Source: Ardenticatenaceae bacterium
GTDB lineage: Bacteria > Chloroflexota > Anaerolineae > Promineifilales > Promineifilaceae
Assembly (NCBI GenBank): GCA_020634565.1
Contig: JACKBN010000018.1
Coordinates: 65,050-129,049 of the forward strand
DNA: 64,000 nt
Direction: 5' to 3'
Shown here: positions 7,316 through 16,239 of the stretch, one piece after another
Position numbering within the stretch: position 1 is the stretch's first letter
Layout: the number at the start of each line of letters is the position of its first letter
Translations under genes and position numbers: made by a program
The notes under the pieces: model-generated
The model's database searches: none
What the model saw: only the letters and a program-made list of their open reading frames with translations
What the model was told of the DNA's origin: nothing

Positions 7316-9559
7316 ATGCTTCGAATAAGAAGGTACTTGAAGCCATACATGTTTATGTTTTTGGCTTCGGTCATCCTGCTATTTATTCAGGCCAACCTCG
7401 ATTTGGCCTTGCCCGACTATCTTTCGCGGATAGTGAACACGGGCATTCAACAGAGCGGTGTCGAAAGCACCGTACCAGAGGCGATGCGCCAGGGCACGCT
7501 GAACCATCTGGCTCTTTTCTTGAGCAATGAGGATGAAACGGCCGTACGCAGCGCCTACAGCCTCATTCAGCCCAACACCCTGGCAGCAGATCAGTACGTC
7601 GAGACGTATCCGTATCTGGAAAATGAGGCCATTTACGTGCGCAACGAACTCAGTGATGACGAAATTGAGGCGCTGAGCACCCCTATGGCCAAGGCGCTGC
7701 TGGTCGTTTCTGCCTTGCAGCAGGCGATGGACAATCCTGAAGCCGCCGCCCAGATGGGTGGCGACAGCCCGTTTGATCTTTCACGGCTGCCTGCCGGCAC
7801 GGACCTGTTTGCCGTGTTGGGCAACCTGCCCGCCGCACAGCGCGACCAGATTGCCAGCACCATCAATGAGCGGTTTGCCACTTTGGGCGATTCCATGATT
7901 GAGCAAACGGCCGTTATCCAGGTAAGAGCCGAATATGAAGCGCTGGGCATGGACGTTGCCGGACTGCAAAACAGCTACATTTTGCGGATTGGCGCCCTGA
8001 TGCTGGGCATTACGCTGCTCTCTGCCGCAGCCACAATTACTGTGGGTTATCTCTCCGCCAAAATTGCGGCTGGTGTTGGCCGTGATTTGCGCAGCGACGT
8101 TTTCCGCAAAGTTGAAAGCTTCTCCAGTGCGGAATTCGACAAATTCCCCACGGCGTCGCTCATCACCCGCTCCACCAACGACATTACCCAACTGCAAATG
8201 GTAACGATGTTTATGGTGCGCCTGGTCTTCTACGCCCCGATTATGGGCATTGGCGGGACAATCCGCGCTATTGGCAAAGGCTCCTCCATGTGGTGGACCA
8301 TCGCCGTGGCCGTGTTGGTGCTGATTGGCGTCATTTCCATCATTGTGTCGATTGCCATGCCTCGTTTCCAAATTGTGCAGAAGCTCATCGACCGCATCAA
8401 CCTGGTGGCGCGCGAAAACTTGTCTGGCATGATGGTCATTCGCGCCTTCAACATGCAGGGCTTTGAGGAAAAGCGGTTCGACAAGGCCAACGTGGACCTG
8501 ACGGACAACACGCTCTTTATCGCCCGCGTCATGGCGATTATGATGCCCGTGATGATGTTCATTTTGAATGTGCTTTCGGTGGTCATTTTGTGGGTTGGCG
8601 CGCATCAGGTGGCTGAGGCCAATATGCAGGTGGGTGACGTGATGGCTTTCTTGCAGTACGCCATGCAAATCGTCTTCTCCTTCCTGATGTTGTCGATGCT
8701 GTTCATCATCCTGCCGCGCGCGTCCGTTTCGGCTGAACGTATCGCCGACGTGTTGGATACCGAGCCCATCATTACCGATCCGGCTAACCCGAAGGTGCTG
8801 AATGGTTCGACCAGCGGCATGGTTGAGTTCCGCAACGTGTCTTTCCGCTATCCGGGTGCAGACAAGGATGTGCTGAAGGATATAAGTTTTGTGGCCAGGC
8901 CCGGTGAAACCACCGCGTTTATTGGTTCGACTGGCTCTGGTAAATCCACGGTGGTGAACCTCATCCCGCGCTTTTACGATGTGACGGAAGGCCAGATTTT
9001 GGTGGACGACGTGGATATTCGCGACGTGACGCAGCACGATTTGCGGGAAAAGATTGGCTATGTGCCGCAGAAGGGAGTGTTGTTCTCAGGCACTATCGAG
9101 AGCAACCTGCGTTATGCGGATGAATTTGCCAGCCCGGAAGATTTGCAAACGGCCGTTGCCATTGCGCAGGCCTCTGAATTTGTAAACAGTAAACCAGAAG
9201 GGCTTCTGACAGAAATTGCCCAGGGCGGTACCAACGTCTCTGGTGGACAGCGGCAGCGGCTTTCCATTGCCCGCGCCCTTGTCAGAAAGCCACCTATCTT
9301 TATTTTCGACGATTCATTCTCGGCGCTGGACTTTAAGACAGACGCCGCCCTGCGTCGTGCGCTACACACCAATACGCAGGACAGCACTATCCTAATCGTG
9401 ACACAGCGCGTTTCTACCGTGAAAAATGCGGAGCAAATCATTGTGCTGGATCAGGGTCGTGTGGTGGGCAAAGGCACCCATGAGGAACTCATGGAAACCT
9501 GTGAAACATACCAGGAAATTGCCCTGTCGCAGCTAAGTATGGAGGAACTCTCATCATGA
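7316..9559 (+). CDS. ABC exporter half-transporter, degenerate-site subunit, with external insert
   Basis: This 747-residue fused TMD-NBD exporter has a Walker A GSTGSGKST, signature VSGGQRQRLS and Walker B IFIFDDSFSALD. The usual catalytic Glu is Asp, as in the degenerate-site partner of heterodimeric exporters such as TM287/288 or BmrCD. Between TM1 (about residues 15-35) and TM2 (about 225-245) lies an unusually long hydrophilic segment of about 180 residues, predicted outside the membrane. The next ABC gene overlaps it by 4 bp (ATGA). Together they should form one exporter of unknown substrate, controlled by the upstream MarR. Confidence 0.88.
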   Translation: MLRIRRYLKPYMFMFLASVILLFIQANLDLALPDYLSRIVNTGIQQSGVESTVPEAMRQGTLNHLALFLSNEDETAVRSAYSLIQPNTLAADQYVETYPYLENEAIYVRNELSDDEIEALSTPMAKALLVVSALQQAMDNPEAAAQMGGDSPFDLSRLPAGTDLFAVLGNLPAAQRDQIASTINERFATLGDSMIEQTAVIQVRAEYEALGMDVAGLQNSYILRIGALMLGITLLSAAATITVGYLSAKIAAGVGRDLRSDVFRKVESFSSAEFDKFPTASLITRSTNDITQLQMVTMFMVRLVFYAPIMGIGGTIRAIGKGSSMWWTIAVAVLVLIGVISIIVSIAMPRFQIVQKLIDRINLVARENLSGMMVIRAFNMQGFEEKRFDKANVDLTDNTLFIARVMAIMMPVMMFILNVLSVVILWVGAHQVAEANMQVGDVMAFLQYAMQIVFSFLMLSMLFIILPRASVSAERIADVLDTEPIITDPANPKVLNGSTSGMVEFRNVSFRYPGADKDVLKDISFVARPGETTAFIGSTGSGKSTVVNLIPRFYDVTEGQILVDDVDIRDVTQHDLREKIGYVPQKGVLFSGTIESNLRYADEFASPEDLQTAVAIAQASEFVNSKPEGLLTEIAQGGTNVSGGQRQRLSIARALVRKPPIFIFDDSFSALDFKTDAALRRALHTNTQDSTILIVTQRVSTVKNAEQIIVLDQGRVVGKGTHEELMETCETYQEIALSQLSMEELSS

Positions 9560-11439
9560 TGATGCACGGTAGAAGCCGAGGCTCAGGCGAAGGCGGTCCT
9601 ATGGCCGCCATGCGCAAGGGCGACACGGCGCAAAACTTCAAACAAACCATGCGTAAGTTGGCCAGCTATTTGGCGGCTTACAAAATAAAATTAATTGTTG
9701 TCGCCATCTTTGCGGTGGCCTCCACAGTGTTCAATATTGTTGGTCCCAAAGTGTTGGGCAATGCCACCACAGCCCTGTTTGAAGGGGTGATGGCCGAAAT
9801 TTCTGGAACTGGCTCAATCGACTTTGATTATATCGGCCGTATCCTGCTCATAATGTTGGTGCTGTACATTTTGTCCGCCCTGTTTGCTTATGTGATGGGC
9901 TGGATTATGGCCGGTGTCTCAACCGACATTTCTTATCGCTTCCGGCAGGCAATCTCTCAAAAGATCAACCGGATGCCGTTGAGCTACTTTGATCGCACCA
10001 CGCAAGGTGAGGTGCTCTCACGCATCACCAACGATGTGGATACGGTAAATCAAACGCTTAGCCAGAGCCTGACGCAAATCATCACGTCCACCATCACTGT
10101 AGTAGGTGTGCTGGTGATGATGTTCTCCATCAGCTGGTTGATGACGTTGGTTTCGCTCATCATTATTCCGCTGACGCTGATTGTGGTTAGCGTCATCGTG
10201 CGGCGTTCACAGGTGTACTTTAAGGATCAGCAAGATTATTTGGGTCACGTGAACGGTCATGTAGAAGAAATGTTTGGCGGTCACCGCGTCATGAAGGCGT
10301 TTAACGGTGAGGCGCGCAGCATCGAGAAGTTTGAAGACTACAACGACACGCTGTACAGTGTGGCCTGGAGATCTCAATTCCTCTCTGGCCTCATGATGCC
10401 CATCATGACCTTCATCGGCAACCTGGGGTATGTGGCGGTTGTGGTGGTTGGCGGTTATTTGACGGTACGCAACACCATTTCTGTGGGCGACATTCAGGCG
10501 TTCATTCAATATGTGCGTAACTTCAATATGCCGTTGACGCAGCTGGCCAATATCTCTAATGTGTTGCAGCAAACGGCCGCTGCCGCTGAACGCGTCTTTG
10601 AATTCCTGGAAGAGCCGGAAGAAGTGAAAGAAGTAGAAAATCCGGTGGCGCTGGAGAGCGTCTCGGGGCATGTGGAGTTCCGCAATGTGCGCTTTGGCTA
10701 CGACCCAGAAAAACCGGTCATTTACAACCTGTCTGGCGAAGCAAAGCCAGGGCAAAAGGTGGCTATTGTAGGCCCGACTGGGGCAGGCAAGACGACCATC
10801 GTGAAGCTGCTCATGCGCTTCTATGATGTGAATGACGGGGCAATTCTGGTGGATGGCCACGACATTCGGGACTTCCGGCGGCAGGATTTGCGGCGCTGGT
10901 TTGGTATGGTGCTGCAAGACACCTGGCTGTACAACGATACGATCATGGAGAATATCCGATACGGCCGTCCTGAAGCCAGCGATGCCGAAGTGGAAGCGGC
11001 GGCCCAGGCGGCCCATGTGGATCACTTCGTCCACACCTTGCCCGATGGTTACCAGATGGTTATCAACGAAGAGACGACCAACATCTCGCAGGGGCAGATG
11101 CAGCTGTTGACGATTGCCCGCGCCGTGCTGGCTGACCCCAAAATTCTAATTTTGGATGAGGCCACCAGCTCTGTGGACACACGTACGGAAGTGTTGATTC
11201 AACAGGCGATGGACCGGCTAATGGAAGGTCGCACGAGCTTTATCATTGCGCACCGGCTTTCCACCATTCGCAATGCTGACCTGATTTTGGTGATGCGCGA
11301 GGGTGATATTGTGGAGCAGGGGACGCATGAAGAGCTGCTGAAACGCGGCGAGTTCTATGCGGAACTCTACAACAGCCAATTCGAGCGGCCCGAAGAAGAT
11401 GCACCAGAGCATATGCCGGAGCCGATGCCTGCGGATTAA
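9556..11439 (+). CDS. ABC exporter half-transporter, catalytic-site subunit
   Basis: A 627-residue ABCB-type exporter: six TM segments in the first ~330 residues, Walker A GPTGAGKTT, Q-loop GMVLQDTWLYN, signature ISQGQMQLL and Walker B ILILDEATSSVD with the catalytic Glu present. The S-Q-G-Q signature with an intact Walker B matches the TM288-like partner of a heterodimer, complementing the upstream subunit. The start overlaps the upstream stop (ATGA coupling). A strong terminator follows the stop. Confidence 0.9.
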   Translation: MMMHGRSRGSGEGGPMAAMRKGDTAQNFKQTMRKLASYLAAYKIKLIVVAIFAVASTVFNIVGPKVLGNATTALFEGVMAEISGTGSIDFDYIGRILLIMLVLYILSALFAYVMGWIMAGVSTDISYRFRQAISQKINRMPLSYFDRTTQGEVLSRITNDVDTVNQTLSQSLTQIITSTITVVGVLVMMFSISWLMTLVSLIIIPLTLIVVSVIVRRSQVYFKDQQDYLGHVNGHVEEMFGGHRVMKAFNGEARSIEKFEDYNDTLYSVAWRSQFLSGLMMPIMTFIGNLGYVAVVVVGGYLTVRNTISVGDIQAFIQYVRNFNMPLTQLANISNVLQQTAAAAERVFEFLEEPEEVKEVENPVALESVSGHVEFRNVRFGYDPEKPVIYNLSGEAKPGQKVAIVGPTGAGKTTIVKLLMRFYDVNDGAILVDGHDIRDFRRQDLRRWFGMVLQDTWLYNDTIMENIRYGRPEASDAEVEAAAQAAHVDHFVHTLPDGYQMVINEETTNISQGQMQLLTIARAVLADPKILILDEATSSVDTRTEVLIQQAMDRLMEGRTSFIIAHRLSTIRNADLILVMREGDIVEQGTHEELLKRGEFYAELYNSQFERPEEDAPEHMPEPMPAD

Positions 11440-11460
11440 ACTGAAGCAGTCATTGACGAC

Positions 11461-11497
11461 AAAAAAAGCCTGCCAAATTTTTGGCAGGCTTTTTTTA
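11461..11497. terminator. Rho-independent terminator, bidirectional
   Basis: Stem AGCCTGCCAAA / TTTGGCAGGCT is flanked by A7 and T7. It sits between the convergent ABC exporter operon and the dps gene and can serve both. Confidence 0.93.
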
Positions 11498-11524
11498 TTG
11501 CTTAATCTTAAGTTGGACTGATTT

Positions 11525-12022
11525 TTAATCAAGCATTGAGCGCAGCATCCAGGCCATAGATTCGTGGCTGCGCATGGTACCGGTTAGCAAATCGGCCGTA
11601 CCTTCGTCGCCAAATTCTTCGGCGGCGGCATCAATATCATCGCGCAGGCTGCTGATGATGTGCTCGTGATCGTCCAGCAGGTTGGCAATCATGTCCTTCG
11701 CATTCGGAATGGTGCCCGGATTTTCCGAGAGGCGGCTGTGCTCACTGAATTCGGCCATGGTGCCGATGGGGGTGCCGCCCAGCATACGGGCGCGTTCAGC
11801 TACCTCATCTGCAATCAGCTGAAGGCTGTTGTAATGCTGCTCAAACAGCTGGTGCAGGGGAGTGAAGTGAATGCCGGTTACGTTCCAATGGTAGTTGCGC
11901 GTCTTGGTGTAAAGCAGATGTTCGTCTGCCAACAGGGTGTTCAGGCGCTCAATCAAACCGGTGCGCTTCTCGGCTGATAGGCCAACGTTTACTTTTTCGA
12001 GATTTTTTGTTTTTGTGCTCAT
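11525..12022 (-). CDS. dps: Dps/ferritin-like DNA-protection protein
   Basis: At 165 residues this is typical Dps length. The intersubunit ferroxidase motif is present: NYHWNVTGIHF...LHQLFEQHYNSL...IADEVAERARMLGG. Dps forms 12-mers that oxidise and store iron and protect DNA under starvation or oxidative stress. AAAGGAGT lies about 9 nt upstream of the ATG (read on the minus strand). A CsbD-like gene lies 69 bp upstream on the same strand, suggesting a stress operon. Confidence 0.92.
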   Translation of the reverse strand: MSTKTKNLEKVNVGLSAEKRTGLIERLNTLLADEHLLYTKTRNYHWNVTGIHFTPLHQLFEQHYNSLQLIADEVAERARMLGGTPIGTMAEFSEHSRLSENPGTIPNAKDMIANLLDDHEHIISSLRDDIDAAAEEFGDEGTADLLTGTMRSHESMAWMLRSMLD

Positions 12023-12091
12023 GGTTTTTTACTCCTTTTATCTGTTTATCTGTGCGTTGAATTGCTACGGGTTTCTTGCCAGTAACCTGGT

Positions 12092-12475
12092 TTAGGAGGT
12101 TGCTGCGTTTTTGCGAGAAAAGAAGTAAGTGAGAAAGGCTGCCGCAGCGGCGGTGAGCGCTACCACTGTGGTTTTATTGCGCACGAGCCAGTTGTTGCCG
12201 TAGGTTGCTTGCAGGTAGCCTTTGGTTTGCTCTTTTTTACCGGTACGGCGCAGGGAATCATTGTTGGTCACCTGGCCCCATACTTCTTTGGCGAGACCTT
12301 TTGCTTGGGTAAGACGGCCGTTTGCTACCGTTTGGCCCTTTTCCAGCGTATCTTTGGCGTCTGCCAGCACATGGTTGGCTTCAGCCTGTTTTTCTTGCAG
12401 CTTGCCTCGGGCCTCATTCAGCATTTTATTGGCTGAGTTTTGTTTTTCTTCGATCTTATCTTTTAACTGTGTCAT
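12092..12475 (-). CDS. CsbD-like stress protein with C-terminal membrane anchor
   Basis: 127 residues: an N-terminal Ala/Glu/Lys-rich helical, coiled-coil-like stretch, then the CsbD-type segment KGLAKEVWGQVTNN...GKKEQTKGYLQ, then one TM helix (TTVVALTAAAAAFLTYFF) and a basic tail. CsbD proteins are general-stress proteins of unknown molecular role; the terminal TM anchor is unusual for the short soluble family. AAGGAG lies just before the ATG. It is co-directional with dps. Confidence 0.75.
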   Translation of the reverse strand: MTQLKDKIEEKQNSANKMLNEARGKLQEKQAEANHVLADAKDTLEKGQTVANGRLTQAKGLAKEVWGQVTNNDSLRRTGKKEQTKGYLQATYGNNWLVRNKTTVVALTAAAAAFLTYFFSRKNAATS

Positions 12476-12582
12476 TTTATGCTCCTTATTTCTATTTTTG
12501 AATTATTTTTGATTACAAAGAATTATGTAAAAGTGGGAAAGTCCTTTAAACAAACCAAAGCTATTTCTCCCGCTTTTACTTG

Positions 12583-12637
12583 AGCAAACCACAGAGAAAT
12601 CGCTCTTCGTTTTTTAACGAACTTTCTGTGGTTTGCT
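12583..12637 (-). terminator. Hairpin terminator after the SDR-like gene
   Basis: AGCAAACCACAGA (12583-12595) pairs with TCTGTGGTTTGCT (12625-12637), immediately beyond the stop of the minus-strand gene ending at 12637. The loop is A/T-rich. Confidence 0.65.
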
Positions 12638-13104
12638 TAATTGGCTTGCGCCAGTTCAGCGAATACTGCGTGGCGCATTTTCCAATCTGGTTGTGATTTT
12701 TCGCCCTCCGTCTCCGTAGCGTTGTTGTGTGCTGCAAGCAGAATGCTGTCTTGCGGAGAGGTTAAATCGATGAATATGTCCAGGCGCCCTAAGGCAGATG
12801 TAATCTTTTTGACTAGATGATCCGCCGGGTTCATTGTTTCCTGTTCTGGCATGAGCTCCTTTTCTGAAAAAAGAAGGAAGCGTTGCCCCAATGCTTCCAC
12901 TTGTTGCTTCAAGCTCTGCAGCGCCTCAGTTGATTGACGCCGACAGAAAAGTGCGATGTCTGCACCTTTTTGCGCGAGTTGAATGACAAGTGTGTTAAGC
13001 ACGGGCGTGTCATTGCCAATGAGCAGAACTACTTTGCCAACCAGATGATTGCGGGAAGCAATTGATTGGCCCAGACTTTTTTTATGAAAATTACCTAGTT
13101 GCAT
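12637..13104 (-). CDS. Degenerate/short SDR-like Rossmann protein
   Basis: Residues 20-120 follow the first half of a short-chain dehydrogenase: VGKVVLLIGNDTPVLNTLVIQLAQ (written here in part), then an IALFCRRQS cofactor strand and ALGRLDIFIDLTSPQDS. The TGxxxGIG glycine motif is lost (IGNDTPV) and the catalytic Ser-Tyr-Lys half is absent; the protein ends at 155 residues. It is probably not an active dehydrogenase. It could be a remnant or a nucleotide-sensing protein. A GGTATAGG/GGGGGTA motif lies upstream at 13230, as before other stress genes here. Confidence 0.6.
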   Translation of the reverse strand: MQLGNFHKKSLGQSIASRNHLVGKVVLLIGNDTPVLNTLVIQLAQKGADIALFCRRQSTEALQSLKQQVEALGQRFLLFSEKELMPEQETMNPADHLVKKITSALGRLDIFIDLTSPQDSILLAAHNNATETEGEKSQPDWKMRHAVFAELAQAN

Positions 13105-13229
13105 CTCGACCTCTTAAATTTAAAACAAAAGTTTGCGTATCCATTGTTGTTATTGTTAGTGTGTTTGTTGTTGCTGTCATTGATATTCATTCTAGTACCC
13201 GGCAGCTTGTTTGCTAATATATCTTGATA

Positions 13230-13245
13230 GGTATAGGGGGTATGG
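13230..13245. promoter_or_regulatory. GGTATAGG/GGGGGTA operator-like motif (copy 1)
   Basis: GGTATAGGGGGTATGG lies 126 bp upstream of the SDR-like gene (minus strand). The half-sites GGTATAGG and GGGGGTAT overlap here. The same half-sites recur at 16166-16183 and, reversed and split, at 19037-19074. Confidence 0.45.
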
Positions 13246-13277
13246 AAAGAGATATATACTCCCATAAGTTTTAGGTT

Positions 13278-14444
13278 CTAAGCTTCCGCCGTTTCGTGCA
13301 GCTGGGTTAAAAGTGTGGAGAGCCGGGAGGTTAAACTGCGCAGCTCTGGCGAAATCTCTTCGGTTTCGGTAACGGCCGTTTTCTGCATTAAGGTCTCATG
13401 GCGCGTTTGCAGGTCTTCGAACTTGACGAGCGCCGTGTTACGGTTGAGAGACGCCTGGTAGGCCTGCCCAATGAGCACCTCGATGGCGGCAGAGAGCGGT
13501 GGTGCCACTAGCAGCCCCCAAAGGCCAAATGCCTCCAGCAGCGGCACAATGATCAGAAATGTCAGCAAAAAGCCACGGCGCTCACGGGGCCAAAGGCGAG
13601 GCTCGATGAACATTTCCAGCCCCAGGAAGATGATGAGCGTGTAAACGGCCGCACCGATACCCAGGCCATAACTTTGCAGGCTGCCCAAACTGAAGGCAAT
13701 CAGGGCAATTAGCAGGCCACCAAAGAGCGGAATAAAGGTAGCCACCGCGCCTAAAAAGGCCAGTAAGAAAGCCGGAAGTCCCAGAAAATAGCTGCCGACG
13801 CCCAGAAATAATGCGGCCAGAATGCTCTGTGCCGTTTGGCTGCGAATATAGCTGCCCACGGCTTCCTCAATTTTGCGCCAGGCATCGCGAGCATAGGCCC
13901 GGCTGCGCGGCGAGAGCAGCGAAAACCAGAGGCGCTCAAACCGGCTTTGGTCGGTACTCCAATAAACGCTCAGGGCGAGCAGCACCGCCAGGCTGCCCAG
14001 TCCGCCCGCAATGTTTTGGGTGAGGGCCAGCGCCACCGGCAGCATTTGTTCCAGTTCCATTGCCTGAGCATCGGCCGAGGTAAAGGGTGGGGGCAGTAAA
14101 TTGGCCAATGTCTGCGTCCAACTATCGCTTGCTTGCCAGCTGCGATGAACCGCCTCATATTGAATGACGGCCTGATTGGCGGTGGCATTGAACTGCTGCA
14201 AAAGCAGATCGCCAGCCAGCAAAAACAGCACCAGAAAGATGCCAATGGCCAGGGCATACAGCAGCAGCTGGGCGGTGCCATTGGTGAGCCCCCATTGCAT
14301 GAGCTTATTCACAAACGGCCGTATACCCGCGGCAACAAACAGCGACAGGATAAACAGCAGCAGTACCAGGCGGAACTGCCACAAGAGCGCCAAAACGAGC
14401 AGCGTGGCCAGGATGACGGCCGTATATTTCATAATGCGTTTCAT
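13278..14444 (-). CDS. AI-2E family (UPF0118/PerM) membrane protein
   Basis: About eight TM helices: an N-terminal pair, a central soluble loop, then a C-terminal TM block with the conserved LGLPAFLLAFLGAVATFIPLFGGLL segment (shown in part). The last ~60 residues are a charged, probably cytoplasmic tail. Members are implicated in AI-2 export or ion antiport, but most have unknown substrates. It overlaps the upstream paralogue by 4 bp (ATGA), so the two are co-translated. Confidence 0.85.
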   Translation of the reverse strand: MKRIMKYTAVILATLLVLALLWQFRLVLLLFILSLFVAAGIRPFVNKLMQWGLTNGTAQLLLYALAIGIFLVLFLLAGDLLLQQFNATANQAVIQYEAVHRSWQASDSWTQTLANLLPPPFTSADAQAMELEQMLPVALALTQNIAGGLGSLAVLLALSVYWSTDQSRFERLWFSLLSPRSRAYARDAWRKIEEAVGSYIRSQTAQSILAALFLGVGSYFLGLPAFLLAFLGAVATFIPLFGGLLIALIAFSLGSLQSYGLGIGAAVYTLIIFLGLEMFIEPRLWPRERRGFLLTFLIIVPLLEAFGLWGLLVAPPLSAAIEVLIGQAYQASLNRNTALVKFEDLQTRHETLMQKTAVTETEEISPELRSLTSRLSTLLTQLHETAEA

Positions 14445-15697
14445 GAGTGGTTTGACCTGCTTCGGAGCGCCAGATAATTTTCTAAATCAAGCGCGATTTC
14501 TTCGAGTTCATCTTCGATGGCATCTGTGGCGGCCGACGGGACGCCCTCTTTGTGGCGAATGTAATGCCGCACGTCCTGCACCAGTTGGTTGGTTTGGTAC
14601 AGCATGCTGCTGTATTGGTCGCGGCCTATTTGCTGGGCTGGCAGATTTTCTTGATTGAGCAAATAGCGATCGAGCAGCAACTGTAAGACGGCGGCCAGCG
14701 GCAGGGCAATCAGCGCTCCCAAAACGCCAAACAGGGAACCAAAGGCTAATAGGGCGAGTAAGGTGACTAACGGCCGTATGCCAATGGCTCGCTTCATGAC
14801 GCGGGGAACGAGAAAGCTGTTTTCCAGCTGCTGAATAATGGCGGTGGCCACCAGCACCCACAGGGCTGACGCCGGGGAGATGGAGAGACCGATGACCATA
14901 GCCGGGACGGCTCCCAAAAAGGGGCCGATGATGGGCACGGCTTCCAGTAATCCTGCAAAAACAGCGAGCAGCAGCGCATTGGGCAAGCCAATAATCAGAT
15001 AAGCGATAAAAGCCAATACCCCAATAATCAGGCACAAAATGCCCTGACCCAGCAGATAATCTCTGACCTTTGTTTCAATGTGACTGATAAGTTCCCGCGT
15101 ATCTTCTCGTTTTTCTAGCGGGACAAGCAGAAAAAAGGAATGCTTGAGGAAGTTACCTTCCAGGGTCCAGTAGAAGGTGAGCATGAGGATGGTGACAAAC
15201 TGTACGGCCGTTGTTAGCAAATATTCGCCACGGTTTTCGGCGGCGGGCATGGAAAGCTCGGTTTCACTGATGGCGGCGGTGTTGGGCAAGAGTTGCGCCA
15301 GGTCATCTGGCAGAACAACGAGAAAGCGCTGTACCAAAATGTTGGGTACCCAATGCAAGCGATCGATGAGGAGCTTGTAGCCTTCGTTTAGGCTGCGCCC
15401 CATCGCTGCTACCTGCTGGCCCAATATCGGGATGCTGTACCAGATGAGCAGCCCTAGCAGCACGCCCACCACGCTAAAGATAATGACAATGCCCACTGGC
15501 CGGGCGATGCCTTTTGTTTCTAACCAGCTAACGCCGGGGCGAACGGCCGTACTCAAAATGACGGCCGCCAGCAGCAGCGGCACCACGTATTGAAACCGGA
15601 TCAGCAGCCAAAATGCACCCACAACGGCCGTTGCTCCCAACGTCCAAGCGACAAGTTTTCTGGTTGGAATGTAAGGGATATTGATTTCCTGAATCAT
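14441..15697 (-). CDS. AI-2E family (UPF0118/PerM) membrane protein
   Basis: A 418-residue paralogue of the next gene with the same TM layout. The family core reads LLEAVPIIGPFLGAVPAMV, followed by QQLENSFLVPRVM, where the N/E...P-R motif is typical. The C-terminal ~60 residues are acidic and helical. Tandem AI-2E genes suggest a hetero-oligomeric permease or duplicated function. A GlsB-like gene with its own terminator lies upstream. Confidence 0.87.
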   Translation of the reverse strand: MIQEINIPYIPTRKLVAWTLGATAVVGAFWLLIRFQYVVPLLLAAVILSTAVRPGVSWLETKGIARPVGIVIIFSVVGVLLGLLIWYSIPILGQQVAAMGRSLNEGYKLLIDRLHWVPNILVQRFLVVLPDDLAQLLPNTAAISETELSMPAAENRGEYLLTTAVQFVTILMLTFYWTLEGNFLKHSFFLLVPLEKREDTRELISHIETKVRDYLLGQGILCLIIGVLAFIAYLIIGLPNALLLAVFAGLLEAVPIIGPFLGAVPAMVIGLSISPASALWVLVATAIIQQLENSFLVPRVMKRAIGIRPLVTLLALLAFGSLFGVLGALIALPLAAVLQLLLDRYLLNQENLPAQQIGRDQYSSMLYQTNQLVQDVRHYIRHKEGVPSAATDAIEDELEEIALDLENYLALRSRSNHS

Positions 15698-15756
15698 CTT
15701 TACTCTGGCAAGAGGTGTAAAAGCGAATGGAATGGCTCCCCATAACCCGCTTTTAC

Positions 15757-15790
15757 AAAAAAAGCCCCTGCACCGAGGTGCAGAGGCTGC
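15757..15790 (-). terminator. Rho-independent terminator of the GlsB-like gene
   Basis: Read on the minus strand, AGCCTCTGCACC-TC-GGTGCAGGGGCT followed by T7. It separates the GlsB-like gene from the AI-2E pair. Confidence 0.9.
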
Positions 15791-15806
15791 TTTTCATAAA
15801 ATTATA

Positions 15807-16067
15807 TTAGGCGGCACGTCGTACGACGCCGATGAGGAAGAGCAGAACGACTGAACCGATAATGGCCACAAAAAGCGTCCAAAGGTTAAAGCCAGTGTCA
15901 CCAGCCAGGCCCAATGTATTGAACAGGAAACCACCCAAGACGGCCCCTACAATACCGACAATAATATTGGCCAAAGCGCCCATCTGAGCGTCACGTTTCA
16001 TGATAATGCTGGCGATCCAACCGGCTGCAGCACCTAAGATAATCCATAAGATAATGTTTACTAACAT
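15807..16067 (-). CDS. GlsB/YeaQ/YmgE-family stress membrane protein
   Basis: About 86 residues with three hydrophobic segments and the family pattern ILWIILGAAAGWIASIIMK...ANIIVGIVGAVLGGF. I start at ATG 16067 because GAAGGAGG lies 7-8 nt before it; an upstream in-frame start lacks this. Family members are small inner-membrane proteins induced by stress. A second, different family member is at 56056. A GGTATAGG/GGGGGTAC motif lies about 100 bp upstream. Confidence 0.87.
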   Translation of the reverse strand: MLVNIILWIILGAAAGWIASIIMKRDAQMGALANIIVGIVGAVLGGFLFNTLGLAGDTGFNLWTLFVAIIGSVVLLFLIGVVRRAA

Positions 16068-16165
16068 GTTTTGCCTCCTTCGCAAAATTTATAAAATAAA
16101 ATTATTCTGTGTTGTTGTTACTGAACACATCATACGTGAGGAGGCGGGCTAACTGAATGTGCCGA

Positions 16166-16183
16166 GGTATAGGCAGGGGGTAC
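16166..16183. promoter_or_regulatory. GGTATAGG/GGGGGTA operator-like motif (copy 2)
   Basis: GGTATAGGCAGGGGGTAC lies between the atypical response regulator gene and the GlsB-like gene, upstream of the latter. It shares both half-sites with 13230-13245. Confidence 0.45.
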
Positions 16184-16239
16184 AGTTTTGTTGTATCTGG
16201 AGGGGGCTCTGGAATCAGGGGAGGCAGAGGATAGCGAAA

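Noticed and set aside
7781..9037. 418-residue open frame on the minus strand opposite the ABC exporter
   Set aside because: His/Asn/Gln-rich shadow of a clear ABC transporter gene; no family features.
10207..11034. 275-residue open frame opposite the second ABC gene
   Set aside because: Antisense shadow of a gene with all ABC motifs.
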